From Moniliella sp. 'wahieum' (Eukaryota > Basidiomycota > Moniliellomycetes > Moniliellales > Moniliellaceae): DNA of 64,000 bases. The notes beneath the pieces are model-generated. The model was not told the DNA's origin, made no database searches, and was given only the letters and a program-made list of their open reading frames with translations. The DNA lies in contig RSEE01000047.1 in the NCBI GenBank assembly GCA_003971905.1, forward strand, positions 1 to 64,000. The letters run 5' to 3'. Shown here in pieces: positions 1 to 11,198 of this stretch (positions are counted from its first letter, which is position 1; each line of letters starts with the position of its first letter). A program made the translations under genes and the position numbers.

Positions 1-1295
1 CGTTTTTGCTCTTTATATACCCGGAAAATATCCCTGGAAAATATTGATTTGAAGCTCCAAGGGACGAATGATTAATGATGCATGATGCATGATGTGTGAC
101 GCGCTGACGCGTGACGCGTGACGAGCGGGCGCCACAATGTTTGAGATCCGCCCGATGGCAAATATCTACCTTCTATCTCGGGCCAACATCCAAAATACAT
201 GTGCATAGGAAGGTACATACTGCTAGGCACAGGTGTGTGAAAGAATTGGCTGTTGTGCTTAGGGTTTAGGGTTAGGTACGTTAGACGCACACGTTTAGAC
301 GTTGATGCAGTGGAGCGTGGAGCGCTGAGCTCATGCTGAGCAGCGCTCAGGCTGAGCGCTGACACGCATTGAACGCTTTTCTGCATGATGCATGATACGT
401 CGATGCATAGTCGCTGCGGTCGATGGCGTCGATGCTCGATGCTCGATGAATTTTTGACGGATATTGTTTCTCGCCGCAAAACAGGTGTTGGGGTTATCGA
501 GTTTATCCATTAACACATCCATCCATTACCGATTAACGGATTGTCGAGAGAATCCGGCGGTTAGAGTATCCTGACCTAACATGTTTGGAAGACATCAAAA
601 CGCTTCAGCGCGCCGTTATACGCGTGCGGGGTATTGGTATAGGCCACCCAACGGCACCTCTGCACAGGGATGTTAAAAGAAGCCAACCCCTATTTCGGGC
701 CAGAGGCTGCGAAACAAGGAACACACAGAAAAACGAGGAAACATCGGACCACACACCTATTGACCTGTGGAGCTTGAGGAGGGCCCTAAAGAACCTTGAC
801 CAGAAGTCCGTGCCATCCCGTACGTCAAAAGCTCTGGTCAATTTCTTTCACATCCAATGATTAATGAGATGAAGGGAGCCTAATCAATAGCTAATCGAAA
901 TTTCTTGCGCACAATCTTGTGGGCCTTGCCCACCTTGAATTTTGTACGTAGTACTCACATATCTATCCCGAACCTTGTAACCAGCATTTTCGATTAGCTA
1001 TGATTGATGTTTGGCCATTGGAAAGAACAAAAGCCGGTGAGGAGACAGAGATCAAATGCTGAGCATTTGAGCTATAAGGACATAATGACTTTCCAGATGG
1101 TTGGTGGGTTGGCCAAGCTGGCTATATATATCATATATCATGTACGGGCTGCCTTCACATACACAAGAGGGAGAGACAACCAAATATTTGAAGAGCATCT
1201 GATGGTCCGTGGTGATGATAAAGAATAATAATCTATGCCAGTGCCTTTCCCTCCATGAAGAAAATGAAGCAATCCTGAACAGAGAATAAGGGGAC
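1..1295. other. Gene-free leading region
   Basis: I see no convincing gene here. Several short ORFs exist on both strands but none resembles a known family or shows an intron pattern. The segment contains a clear 7-bp-period array at 69-125 and looser copies of the same words around 330-410, described separately. Two adjacent TTAGGG-like words near 256-275 are too few to be a telomere. Confidence 0.6.
69..125 (+). repeat. Heptad array, TGA + palindrome
   Basis: The plus strand reads as consecutive 7-bp units, each TGA followed by four bases: TTAA, TGCA, TGCA, TGTG, CGCG, (one extra C), CGCG, CGCG, CGAG. Five of the eight four-base words other than the edge unit are perfect palindromes. One of the clearest examples of the window-wide heptad pattern. 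Confidence 0.8.
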
Positions 1296-2566
1296 TCAGA
1301 ATCCCACCCTCGCCTCTTCATCTGCTGTTTTGCTCTGATGCAGTGAACGAGAGGGGAGCGGGGTTAGGGTCACGGATGAAGGATCGTGCATCTGCATCAC
1401 CTGTGTCTCGACCGTGAAGGGGACGTTGCCCACACGGTTGGGAGGGGAGGGGAGGGTCGAAAAATGGGTTATGGAGCTGCGCTCACACTCTTTGATTGCA
1501 GATGTGTTCTCCATCTCGACTTGATCAACCACGGCTTGGGTGATAGTAGATATTTGGATCGTTGCTGTGCCTTCTTGTTTCCCACTACCGCTTGAGAGGG
1601 AGGGGTATCCCGCAATACCTTTCAAGTCCAGGCCACCACCCAGCTTCAGCAGCACGAGACGATATGCACAAATGGCAGTAAAAGCATTGGCGATGGACCC
1701 ATTAATGTTGGAAAAAGTCCAGCGCTTGCTGAAAAAGAGCGCGTTGAGCAAGTTGATGGAGAGGGCACAGAAAAAGTAGATCAAACCGTCAGACATAAGA
1801 CGTTGCTGCACGACCTTGGTCAACACAGTTTGCCTGGTAATATTAACCCGCCGCCCGTGTGCGTCAAACAAGAAAGAGGCAAAGGCAAGCGAAGTGATGA
1901 GTGTGTCGAAGACAATGTTGCAGATAAAGTATGCCCACGGAATTTCGTGTCCTGGCATCGCGTAGACACACACACCCAGGTTAAGCGCATACGGGCGAAA
2001 CCAGTTGTTGAGGATAATATTGATCATAAATTGGGCCAACCAAAGGAGCGCAACGACTATCATGATATAGCGATTGCAGTGCCACATGGCCCAAGTTCGT
2101 ACGGAAAAAATGAAGGAGGCGGAGGAGGTAATAATGCTGCCAAGAAAGACGGACGCACGCCCCACGTGGTAACACTCTTGGGTTGTCCAAGAAGGTTTCC
2201 GAAGGGCATGAATGTAGAGTCCGATACAAATTGGGCTTGTGTAGCGCGCGATAAGAAAAGCTGGAGTGACAAGCCATTTGAAACCCCGCTTCCTGTGCAT
2301 GCGGATCTCAGCTGGAAATGTGATAAGTATGCTTCCAGAGGAGGTTATGTGTCAGCAGAGGTGCAGGCGTAAAAATGAAGGAGGATAGGATGAGAAATGG
2401 AGAAGGGGTAATGGCGTACTCCCACAGCAGAAAAGCAAGCAGCACCTAGGTACATACCCCGCACCAAGTCCTGTTCCAATAGCGAAGTTGGAACAGATGG
2501 GGGCAAATGCACCCTCACTCCGGGCGCAGCATGCTGCATCATATGGGTAGGTGGGTTGTCAGCCAT
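1296..2566 (-). CDS. Seven-transmembrane protein, basidiomycete DUF6533-like family
   Basis: Predicted multi-pass membrane protein of about 369 residues, three exons. I place the start at 2566 (MADNPPTHMM...), introns at 2446-2518 (73 bp) and 2332-2419 (88 bp), and a stop at 1296-1298; the three exons sum to an exact multiple of three. Exon 2 is a 26-nt microexon that joins to give LLWDILITFPAEIR, which matches the WDxLLTxxxEI-type signature near the N terminus of these fungal 7TM proteins. Several hydrophobic helices follow, then a conserved-looking stretch around RLMSDGLIYFF and a Ser/Thr-rich cytosolic-type tail. The family is abundant in Agaricomycotina; ligands and function are unknown. 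The first intron is my inference: reading straight through is also open but ends without the signature. Confident in the class, less in exon 1. Confidence 0.7.
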
Positions 2567-2886
2567 ATGCGCAAAGGTGATGGCGATAGTGTTGGTCGTG
2601 ATGTGGGGGGAGAGGTAGAGAAAATGAGAAAATGCCAGCATGAACGCGCGAACGTTACCTCGACCTTTATATACACTTGAGCGCTTAATGAAGCTTAAAC
2701 GTTAAACCCCCAAACCATGCCAAACCCTGAAAGTGACGAAAGTACATATCGTGAGTACCGGAGAGCATTTGTGTACCGAGTTATTCCTGAGGCCCTTAGG
2801 CCTAAGGCCGGAGGGGGCTGGAGGCACAATCTTCACAAAAGTGGCCGACACCCAATCTGAGGACCTGAGGCCTGTGAGGCTCGCGC

Positions 2887-2954
2887 TCAGAGATCATCGA
2901 TCATCGAGATCATCGATAATCGATAATCGATAAGTGACCGGTGACCGATGACCC
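2887..2954. repeat. Heptad array that flips polarity
   Basis: Begins as TCA-spaced units with the palindrome TCGA repeated, passes through TAA spacers, then continues as TGA-spaced units with CCGG. The linking base therefore changes strand inside one array, about 320 bp upstream of the 7TM gene start. Confidence 0.75.
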
Positions 2955-3245
2955 CAGGCGCCACAAGTGGCGCTTACGCAGGGGCACTGTGCTTGCCACA
3001 GTCCGAGTACTGAGTACTCTGTCTGAGTCGAAGAGTCCACGTATGTATACTGTGTGCTGCACTTATTTTTGAGGATTCGAAATTTTAATGAGAAAGCGAG
3101 AGAGAATGATTCACAATATCCACAACCATCACGCATCACTGCCTCTGAAATCTCAGTGAGATCTGATGCACTCAGACTCAGCAGTTGAGTACTCAAGGTG
3201 GCGCCGAATTAGATCTTCAAAAGCTTTTTAAGCTCTTTAACGTCT

Positions 3246-3285
3246 TCAACGTTCAATAAAAGCTTCAAGCTTCAAGCTTCAAGCT
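3246..3285 (-). repeat. Heptad array, TCA + ACGT / AGCT
   Basis: Units TCA-ACGT-TCA, a short interruption, then TCA-AGCT three times in exact 7-bp phase (TGA-spaced on the minus strand). Confidence 0.75.
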
Positions 3286-3977
3286 GGAATGAACGTACCA
3301 CTCCACAGGCTGTGGCCTGCTGTGGCTCTTGTGGCACACGGCAATATTCATCCTGTATCTAAGAGGTGGACGAGACGGAGTCGATCGATGATCGATGGTG
3401 TAGACGCGCGGCACGGTTCAAAAGAAACCCTAATGTTGCGTTTCGCATTCATTTAAATATTTACAGAAGTACGCGAGGATACTACGGCACCAAGACGGCG
3501 GGCAAGTTGTTTGCGCATTGGAAGGAGTTGGCTACTAAGTCTCAGTGGAAATGGTTCCTCGCTCGGATGTCAACCACGTTCCTCCGTGTCCACACGCGCT
3601 TCCTAGGGTACGGGACCGGATGGCGAGAGCCGGAGGGTCCTGATATCCTGGCGATCCCCCTGGTTCCTTGACCTTAGTGGCGCTTCCAAGTAACCCCCGC
3701 AAGATGAACGGTTCGGTTTAGACGTAGCGTTCCCCCTGTCCCAGCCTTAAGCTCTGTCAATGATATGAATTCAAGAAGTACGGCTGGGACAAAAAGAAAC
3801 GCTCTGGGCGCCTTTGGTGCTGCGCGTATAACCAGCTAATACACCCGCCGCGTCCTGCTTGCCCGTGTTATGCATGTCATGCATGTTAACTCAATTGGGA
3901 GAAGTGGAGCTAGTGGAGGGTAGCGCGGAGAAATGAAAAAGTGGTATCTCCACGTGACAACATATGAGAGCAATGAA

Positions 3978-4935
3978 TAACGAGGAAGTGCTATTCGATG
4001 ATATTCGTATTTCTATATCGGAGGGTGCAAAAGAAAATGCCAACCCTTTTGCCCGCCGACCTGCACGTGATGGGTGGGTGGGGCTGGCTACGCCAACGAT
4101 CGGGCATATGACAGAGTCGCGTCGACGCGTCCCTCCACTACCTTAAAATGCCCCCTATCCGTGCTCACTGGCGGTGCCCCCACATTGTCGCATCAACGAC
4201 CACACTCGCGCACAGTGCCCCTCCAATCCACACCGAGAGTTATACCGTCATGCCCTCGCCCTGGTCACAAAAGGCTGCCGACTGCCCACAATGCGTATTT
4301 TGCAAGACGGATGACCACCCGACGCGTCTCTGCCCTGCCCCTAGCTCTCGGTTCGGATCATCCTCCAATGATCTACAGCGTTTAAGCTCGATAGGGTGGA
4401 TGGGTGTGTTATTTCATGCCTGCCATCCTATGGGGACTTCACTACTGGCTCAAAGGGGAGCAGTGATGCAAAGAGTACCCGCGATAGCACAACAGGCGGA
4501 GTGGTGGAACAAGGCGGAGATGTGGAGAGCAATTGGGCCTGTGGAACAAAAAGAGGGGGGAGGGGGTGGAAAAGGTGATCGGTGGAACAAGGGAAGGGTT
4601 GGAGCAAGGATAATCGGTGGACCAGAGGTGGTGGGCTCGACCCATGTAACGTGATACGACGACCCTGGGCCCTGCCAGGGGGCTCTCACCCAGGTTGATG
4701 GGGTACAATCCCTTAGGTGAAGGACGATTCACGGTAGTTTCGGGTTTGGGCGAGAAGGGAGATGGAGCGAGCAGGGCGTGTGCGGCCTGCGAGCGGAACT
4801 CTTTCGACCGGCTAAGCGAGAGCGTCACCGATCCACTGAGGGTGGGTGCAGGGGAAGCCTAGCACTACCCCCCCAACAGAAGCAAGCGAAGGCTGCCAAG
4901 GCACTAAGAATATCATCCGATAGCACTTCCTCGTA
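3978..4935. mobile_element. Candidate short element bounded by 30-bp inverted repeats
   Basis: The sequence at about 3980-4009 (begins cgaggaagtgctat) is nearly the exact reverse complement of 4905-4934, with about 26 of 30 positions matching. The enclosed segment is about 0.96 kb, has no intact long gene, and includes a zinc-knuckle-like stretch near 4260-4350. This layout fits a non-autonomous DNA transposon or a decayed insertion. I cannot identify a target-site duplication or a transposase, so it is only a candidate. Confidence 0.35.
4140..4360 (+). pseudogene. CCHC zinc-knuckle remnant
   Basis: A C-x2-C-x4-H-x4-C motif (CVFCKTDDHPTRLC) is readable near 4300-4345. CCHC knuckles occur in retroelement Gag proteins and in host RNA-binding proteins. 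No other domain is recognisable nearby, so this is best treated as a broken fragment, possibly of an old retroelement, lying inside the inverted-repeat-bounded segment. Confidence 0.3.
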
Positions 4936-5271
4936 AATTATTACACTGGCACTGAGTAGTACAGATTGAGTACGGGGGCCTCTTGGGAAGACCTACCTTA
5001 TCAATTGTAACGCTTATCCCTATCCCCGTGTGCACATCATTGTCAACACGCAAAGTGGGGGCAAACTGTGTCGTATATAGTAACTGCATCAAGTGCGCGC
5101 TTCTACCGAATTTGAGAACCCAACAGGCGAAGCCTTGGGCCTGGCCACCCATGTTGATTTTCTTCTTGTAAAACCACATCTTGTAATGATCAACGATTAT
5201 CGATTAGGGATCATCGGCCGCACAGCACAATATTCCATTCACGTATACACGCCCCGGTCATACTTGACACG

Positions 5272-6351
5272 CTAGGGCGCGTTGATCACGATTTTTCCCA
5301 AGGCACGGTTGGTCAGGAGACGCTGGTATGCGTCCTTGGCCTCGTCAAACGCAAACTCCGAATCAATTACGGGCTTGATCGACGTAGCGGCGTCAGCAGT
5401 GATGTACTTGGCGCCCAGGACCGGCATCTGGAGTTTGTCAATCATCTCTTCCTTGTATGTCCTTGGCACACCCGACAAAAATCGAGGCAGTAGCACCAGG
5501 CGCGCCCGACTCCACAAGAACTTTAACACTGCTCCGAGACTCTGGCCTGGCAGCAGGTCCGTTGCCCCGATGTTACAATAGACCCCGTCCTTTTTGAGGA
5601 ACTTGTCCGACGCGTATAAAATGCTTAAGTCTCCAACGCAATCAAGCACAACGTCGAAAGCTTCGGTGCTGTTGGTGGCATGGGACTGGGCCAGCTCAGT
5701 GGGGAGCGAAACCGCACGATAATCCAGCACTTCGTCTGCGCCCAGCGACTTGACCACCTTAATTTTTTCCCCCGAAGCGCTGGCAGTGATAGACTTGGCC
5801 CCAAGGAAGCGGAGGATCTGAATGAGGATGAGGCCGACACTGGTGCTACCGCCCAGGACCAGGACGCGGTCGCCGGCCTTGACGTAAGACGAGAGCTTGA
5901 GGGCAGTAAGCGAGGTAAGAGGGAGCGCGGCACCCTGGGAAAAGGATAGGCGCTCCGGTAGGGGCGCAACGCAGGTTGCATTGGAGCATGTATAGGTCGC
6001 AATCGTGCCTGGCAGCTTCGTAAATGCCACGTCACCCGCATCATTGAGCCCGCACACGCGAGCGCCAATAGGCAAGGTCTTCTTCTGCTCTTCACTCAGG
6101 CCGGGGCCGTGATCGGCAACAATGCCAGCAAAGTCGCTACCCAGCGTACGGGGCCAGGTTTGCAAGAAAGCTGGCGCGACAGCAGTAAGCTTCCAGTCGA
6201 CTGGGTTGATCGAGCTGGCGCGGACCTCGACTAGGATCTGGCCCTTGCCCGGCTTGGGGAGCGGCACCTCTTCTTTTTGCATCGTCACAGGCGGCAAGCC
6301 CGCCTTATGCACACGCCACGCAGTAGCGGTGGAGGGAAGAGTAGTGGACAT
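5272..6351 (-). CDS. Zinc-independent MDR-type NADPH oxidoreductase (quinone-oxidoreductase-like)
   Basis: Single uninterrupted 359-residue ORF starting MSTTLPSTAT; an upstream in-frame Met (41 residues earlier) exists but the family's N terminus fits the later one. Residues 10-130 form the GroES-like domain, with SSINPVDWKL (46-55) and GSDFAG (71-76). The Rossmann domain carries the nucleotide loop GGSTSVG (167-173), and the C terminus ends in GKIVINAP, where the family typically ends with a GK-V/I stretch. There is no cluster of structural-zinc cysteines, so an NADPH-dependent quinone or enoyl reductase/trans-ER-like role is likeliest; the substrate cannot be told from sequence. It is one of the few genes here without any frame change. 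Confidence 0.85.
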   Translation of the reverse strand: MSTTLPSTATAWRVHKAGLPPVTMQKEEVPLPKPGKGQILVEVRASSINPVDWKLTAVAPAFLQTWPRTLGSDFAGIVADHGPGLSEEQKKTLPIGARVCGLNDAGDVAFTKLPGTIATYTCSNATCVAPLPERLSFSQGAALPLTSLTALKLSSYVKAGDRVLVLGGSTSVGLILIQILRFLGAKSITASASGEKIKVVKSLGADEVLDYRAVSLPTELAQSHATNSTEAFDVVLDCVGDLSILYASDKFLKKDGVYCNIGATDLLPGQSLGAVLKFLWSRARLVLLPRFLSGVPRTYKEEMIDKLQMPVLGAKYITADAATSIKPVIDSEFAFDEAKDAYQRLLTNRALGKIVINAP

Positions 6352-7247
6352 GATGGCGCAAAGGAAAAAGGCAGCGGGTTGCTTGGCCCGAATCCTTTCG
6401 CCCAACTCGTGTGTTAATATGCTATCGGGGGGCGGACGTAAGGCAATCTGCGCTCTTCGATCACTGGGTCGCAAAGGCCGAGATGAACTGCAGCTTCAAG
6501 TTTTCTCTAACTTTCCAATGTCAGTGTAGTCAATCACCACTTCTCAGATCTCACCACTCCTCACCACATTACTGGCACTACAGCACTGCGGACAAAAGGG
6601 ACACTGGCCGCCGAACCCCCACAGAGGGCCAGTGCCGATGCAGCCCCGCCGAGGCTGGCCGACTGGCTAAACCCCCATGCCGAGGTCGCCCGAGCCTCCG
6701 CCGCCGCCCTTATTTCCGGGCCACAAGAACCCCTTACAGGCGTGGCGGACTTGGAGCTTGGAGGCGGAACACTGGCGCAGGAATTGAAATGTACAGCGGG
6801 AGGCGGTGGCAGGCGGAGGCCACGTGTCCAACTGAAATGAACGCTGGAGGCGTGCCCTTCGTCCCAAACGGGTTACGTTGGTGCGGGACGCCCGCTCAGT
6901 GAGTGGCAATCGTGTTGCGTGTTGGGTGTCGCGTCACGCGTCAGACCCGCTGAGCATCCGACACACCAATCAGTGCAACCCTATTCTCCCTCCACGTAGC
7001 CCGTGCATGACGTAGACACGGACAAGGGCAGTGTGGGGGTCACCCGTCCCGTTGCTTCGTCGCTCACCAGCGTGAAGGCGCGGGGCCAGTGTCGGCACTG
7101 GGGCTGCTCTGGGGCCATTGCGAGCATCATGCATCGCTCCATGTCACCCCCCGCCCCCACGGCCCGCAGCATCCATCTGAACCTCCACCTCCCCTCCACC
7201 TCCACCTCCACCTCTGCCTTCTGCCCCGAGGTTGGGCTGAAGATACC
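6352..7247. promoter_or_regulatory. Divergent intergenic region
   Basis: Lies between the divergently transcribed oxidoreductase (-) and the 952-residue protein (+), so it should contain both promoters. I see no clear TATA box. A short heptad word pair (TCA-CGCG-TCA) occurs at 6934-6943, and CCAGTG-type words recur at 6600-6770 and near 7085-7105. Confidence 0.4.
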
Positions 7248-10170
7248 ATGTCGCACCCTCCGCGCCATCGCCAGTACCCGCCGCTCTCGAACGCAGCGCC
7301 CCCGCCCGTGCGGACCGGTGCTCCGCCCTCGGCTCCTCCACAGGGCCCGCCGCGCGCCAGTGCTCCGCCCTCGGCGCCTCCGCAGGGCCCGCCACGCGCC
7401 GGTGCCCCGTCGCACCCCCCCGCTGGCCGTCCCCGCCACGGTGCCCCATCCGCTGTCCCCTCTTCTGTCACTGCCACCACCACGGCCACTTCGCCTCCAC
7501 GCAGTGCTCCCGCCCTGCGTCCTGCTGCTGCTCCCATATCGGTTCCCACACCCGCTTCGCTCAAGGTGTCCGACTCCGCTCCGGCCCCGCCGTCGACCAC
7601 CGCCTCGCGCAAGGCCGCCGCTTCAAAGTCTAAGGCAGCCGCTCGAAAGCCCAGAGCACGCTATGAGCCTCTTCCTCACCGCCGGGCTGGGAGGAATTTG
7701 CTACGCCACCTGTTGCGCCTAGGTATTCTTTATACTCTGTATTTATCCCTCTGGTCTTGTCCCAGCACGCCCTTTTCATTCACGTACAACGCTGCCGACT
7801 CACGTGGCCTCTGCCGCACTCTGGCATCCACTGGTGAGGTACTTGGCCCACATTTAGGTCCCTATGCCCAAGCGCTCGATGATCGGACAGCCCCGTATGT
7901 GGCGGCAGTGGCGCCTATTGCCCAGGCTGGGTTCCGTGCCACCGCCCCGGTGGTCAAGGGGATCCATCATGCGGGTCATCAGTTGTACCACAATCACGTG
8001 GCACCCGTTCAAGCTCGCTGTACGACTGCCGCCTCATCTTGGGCCGCACCCCATCTCGCCAATGTTCATGCTGTGATCGATCCACACCTTCAAACCCTCA
8101 AGACCCAGTTGGGACACTATAACGACATCTATTGGCGTGATGTGCATCAGTACGTGGCTGCAGCGCATTCTCATGTTGATGCGGGTGCCCGTGCTGGGTG
8201 GAAGGTGTATTTGAACCATGCACACCCGCGGCTGGTGCGGGTGTTTCAAGCCATCTACTCGTTCTTGGCCGACCGTCTGTTCCCTTTGATTGCTCGCACT
8301 TACGCCACGCACTTGCTGCCCCATCTTCGCTCGCTTGGGACTAAAGTGTGGGAAGGCAAGCTGGCGCTACGCACCCGTGAAGCCATCGCTTCGACCCACG
8401 TCCGCTCTCTTGGTCTCACTATTTCTGGTTGGTACACCCACGTGTCGGACAAGGCCGCTGCGTGGACCCAGCCTCGAAGCCAAGAGCCCGACCCTGCGTT
8501 CCTGGAATCATTGACGGCTGAAATCCGTGCACAGATCCTAGGGGAACAAGCAGAGGAGGAGGCGCGCAGGGATCAGCTTCGCAAGGAGGAGGAAGCCACC
8601 ACGTTTGACCGTCTCAACCTATGGGAAGTAGGCCTGACAGAGCACATTCGCAAGTCGTACAAGACTTGGACGGACCGAATCGTGAACCTCCGGGACAGCA
8701 CCATTGCTGACTTGCCTGTTCGCTTTGCTACCCTTACCGATGAGTTTGTGGACAGCGAAGCTGGTGTGGCTATTGCCCGGTTGGAGCGGCGGTTTGAGGC
8801 TTTGTCTTCGGCCAAGGACCCGCGTCCGGTCGAGGAGAGAGTGGAAATTGCCAAGCGTGGACTCAAGCGTGAGCAGAACAAGCTCTTGGCTGAGGGTGCA
8901 CAGCTGCGTAAGGAACTGCAGTCCGTGCTTACTGAGCTGGATGAAGCTGAGAAGGCATCGACGATCAAATCGGCCGACGACGTGGCGCAATTTGCCGACA
9001 CTGCCATCTCATTCCAGCAACGACTGATGTCGCAGGCGCAATACAGCGAGACAGTCTCCCGGTTTGGTCGGTGGGATCTGAGCATGCAAATGCGCGCCAA
9101 GCTCTATCGCTCCGAAATTGAGGACGTCCTCTACCGTGGTAAGCCTGTCAAGGCCGACCTGGACGTGGTGGACCCTAACAAGGCCGCTCCAGATGTGGCG
9201 ATGCACGTAGCCGACCTGCAGCAACGAACTGCGCTCCTTTACTCCGCTGCAGCTGACGCCATTCGTCGGTACGGTGTCGAGGGCATTGAGGAGCTGCGTC
9301 GCAGCCCGAAAGAGGTAATTTCTGCTGAAGAGGGGGGCAAGCGACACCAACTTGCCCTCGACGCCCTTAAGCGGGTCGCTGAGGCGGCCAAGGAGATTCA
9401 AACCCAGATTCCTCGTGCTCTTCTCGATGCGGCGTCTAAAGCCCGCGAGAGTCTTGGATGGGAGGAAATTGTCCCCGAAAACCCAGATGAGGATCTCTGG
9501 GTTGGCCCCCCTCCCGAGATTGACACTACTACTCGCATCGACGCGGCGGTGGAGGTGGAAAACAAGGTGAGAGAGCATGAAGCAGAGCAGATTGACCTTT
9601 CCCCCCTTGAGGAGGTCTCGACAGCCACGGAGGAGCTCGACACTACGACTATTCCCGTTGAAGGTCATTCGGAGGAAGAGATCGTCTTCCATGGTGCTAC
9701 AACTAGCGTATCCCCCTATGGCTACACCTACGTCAACGGACGTGCCGTCCTCGGTGGAACCACAACTCCAGGTGGGCACGACTGGTGTAGTCCAACCTGT
9801 TGGAACGGAAGACGCTGCGTTGAGTGCGTCATTTGCTTCAGAGGCTGCTACTGCGTCCGCGGCCTCCGCCTCCGCCTCTGCCTCCGCCTCCGCGACCGCG
9901 ACCGAGAAGACCACTCTGGTTGCCCCCGTAACTACTTCTGCGCCGGAAGTAATCGACACGGTAGAATCGGAGGAGGTACCTGTTGCGGAGGAGGCACCTG
10001 TTGCGGAGGAGGCACCTGTTGCGGAGGAGGCACCTGTTGCGGAGGAGGTACCTGTTGCGGATGAGGTATCTGTTGCGGAGCCTACACCAACCGAGTCCAC
10101 CGGGGCTGCTCCTCCCGGTGCCACTGCTACGAAGGTCGCTTCGAGGCGCTTAAAGTGGAGGAAATACTGA
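7248..10170 (+). CDS. Unrecognised Pro-rich / membrane / coiled-coil protein, 952 aa
   Basis: I do not recognise the family. Start at 7248 has a good context (accATGt). Exon 1 ends at 9707; a 64-bp intron (9708-9771, GTATCC...CCAG) restores a long frame to a stop at 10168-10170, giving 820+132 residues. Visible parts: Pro/Ala-rich N terminus with two copies of an APPSAPPQGPPRA repeat (about 25-51), a basic patch (about 120-150), one hydrophobic segment (about 151-170, likely a membrane anchor), a His/Ala-rich helical region, Glu/Arg-rich coiled coil (about 400-620), then an acidic tail with Ala-Ser runs and six near-identical 6-residue units PVAEEA/V. One TM near the N terminus followed by long helices suggests an organelle-membrane protein, but this is inference. 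The C terminus could instead be spliced to a further exon ending at 10277. Confidence 0.65.
9976..10080 (+). repeat. 18-bp coding tandem repeat
   Basis: About six copies of an 18-bp unit (like gcacctgttgcggaggag) encode PVAEEA/PVAEEV/PVADEV in the acidic tail of the 952-residue protein. The units are almost identical, indicating recent expansion or homogenisation. Confidence 0.8.
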
Positions 10171-10277
10171 CGGAACCACCACTGGAGGTTTCGGCATCCT
10201 CTTCCCTTCCGGTGACGGCTTCGGCCAGCTCTGAGTCGGTCGATGAGCCCACGTCAGTTGAGCACGAAGACCTATAA

Positions 10278-10708
10278 CCTTTTTGGCCTCAACCTCGCAT
10301 GTACGGTGGAGGAGGTACGTGGCCCTCTCGCTTTGATATGGGGTGTGGATATCTGGCGTGATCGTTTCTCTGGCCATTGTAGGCTCATTAAAGAATTTTC
10401 CTATAGGGGACTTCCATCAAGCTTGGGTCTTGACGGCCTGAGGTCTGAGAGAAGATAACTCTACTGTTGGTAGCTTCTATATATGTGGAACTCGCCATGG
10501 AAAACATTTTCTTGGAAGTCAGAGGGGAACGCAGGAGAGCCTCTGTAATAACGCGAACTGGGAACTTCCAAAATTGTACCTTCCCCTATACGATGATGTC
10601 GATGATGATCGATGATTAATGGATTAATGATTACAAAAGCAACCCATTTCGGCTTCGGCCATAGTCGGGGATGAACCGGTCTAGCTTGCCACCACCACCG
10701 CCGTCGAG
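10278..10708. promoter_or_regulatory. Intergenic, upstream of BolA gene
   Basis: No gene seen. Contains a heptad array at 10603-10634 (TGA-TCGA-TGA-TTAA then a slightly irregular continuation), only about 75 bp upstream of the BolA start codon. Confidence 0.45.
10603..10634 (+). repeat. Heptad array, TGA + TCGA / TTAA
   Basis: Units TGA-TGA-TCGA-TGA-TTAA followed by TGG and TGA words, in 7-bp phase except for one interruption. Confidence 0.65.
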
Positions 10709-11198
10709 ATGTCTCTGCGCCTTTCTGTACCGCTCGCTAGGGCTGCGCGGAGCGTATTTCTCCCCCGTTTGGCACTGTCTCCAGGCAGCAGGGTGTACCC
10801 CATGCCTATGGCGCAGAGGGCGTTCAGCGTCTCCTCCACCTGCCGCGCCGAGCCTATCGGAGTGGACGTTGAAGCTTCCCCTGCGGCTCCGGTCGAGCAG
10901 GAACAGACCGAAGGCGAAAAGCAAATCCTCTCCGTCTTGGAGGCCAAGTTTTCGCCTTCGATGCTGAGCGTTACCGATGTGTCGGGAGGCTGTGGGGCGT
11001 TCTACACGATCATGATTGCCTCCAAGCAATTTAATGGCCTGTCCACTCTCAAGCAACATCGCCTGGTCCAGACGGAACTCAAAAACATCATCAAAGACAT
11101 CCATGGTCTTCAGGTGTGTCCCTCTTCTTTCGGGGAAGCCGGGGCGCTGACCTTTCTCTTGCCAGTTGCACACAGTTCCAGAGCCCGATGAGGCATAA
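10709..11198 (+). CDS. BOL3: Mitochondrial BolA-like protein (BOLA3/Bol3 type)
   Basis: Predicted 145-residue protein in two exons: 10709-11113 and 11166-11198, with a 52-bp intron (GTGTGT...TTGCCAG). The first about 45 residues are rich in Arg/Ser/Ala and lack acids, as expected of a mitochondrial presequence. The BolA domain spans about 70-145, including SGGCGAFYTI with Cys95, the position used as a Fe-S ligand in BolA3 proteins, and KDIHGLQLHT with His132 at the end of the domain. Bol3 acts with Nfu1/Grx5 in delivering 4Fe-4S clusters to mitochondrial enzymes such as lipoyl synthase and succinate dehydrogenase. Clean ORF, no frame changes. Whether it is Bol1- or Bol3-type rests on the GGCG motif. 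Confidence 0.85.

Larger units (their letters stand above)
2567..3977. other. Gene-free region with microrepeats
   Basis: No recognisable gene. ORFs such as 3366-3671 (about 100 residues, basic, Trp-rich) match nothing I know. The stretch holds two good heptad arrays (2887-2954 and 3246-3285) and looser words at 3150-3195. Confidence 0.5.

Noticed and set aside
250-280. Telomere-like TTAGGG words
   Set aside because: Only two imperfect copies; a telomere or interstitial telomere needs a longer tandem run.
2434-2457. A 12-bp intron (gtatgtacctag) in the 7TM gene
   Set aside because: Far too short for splicing; a 73-bp intron with the same acceptor gives an equally good frame.
9771-9790. A 19-bp intron in the 952-residue gene
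   Set aside because: Below any workable intron size; the 64-bp intron ending at 9771 restores the same frame.
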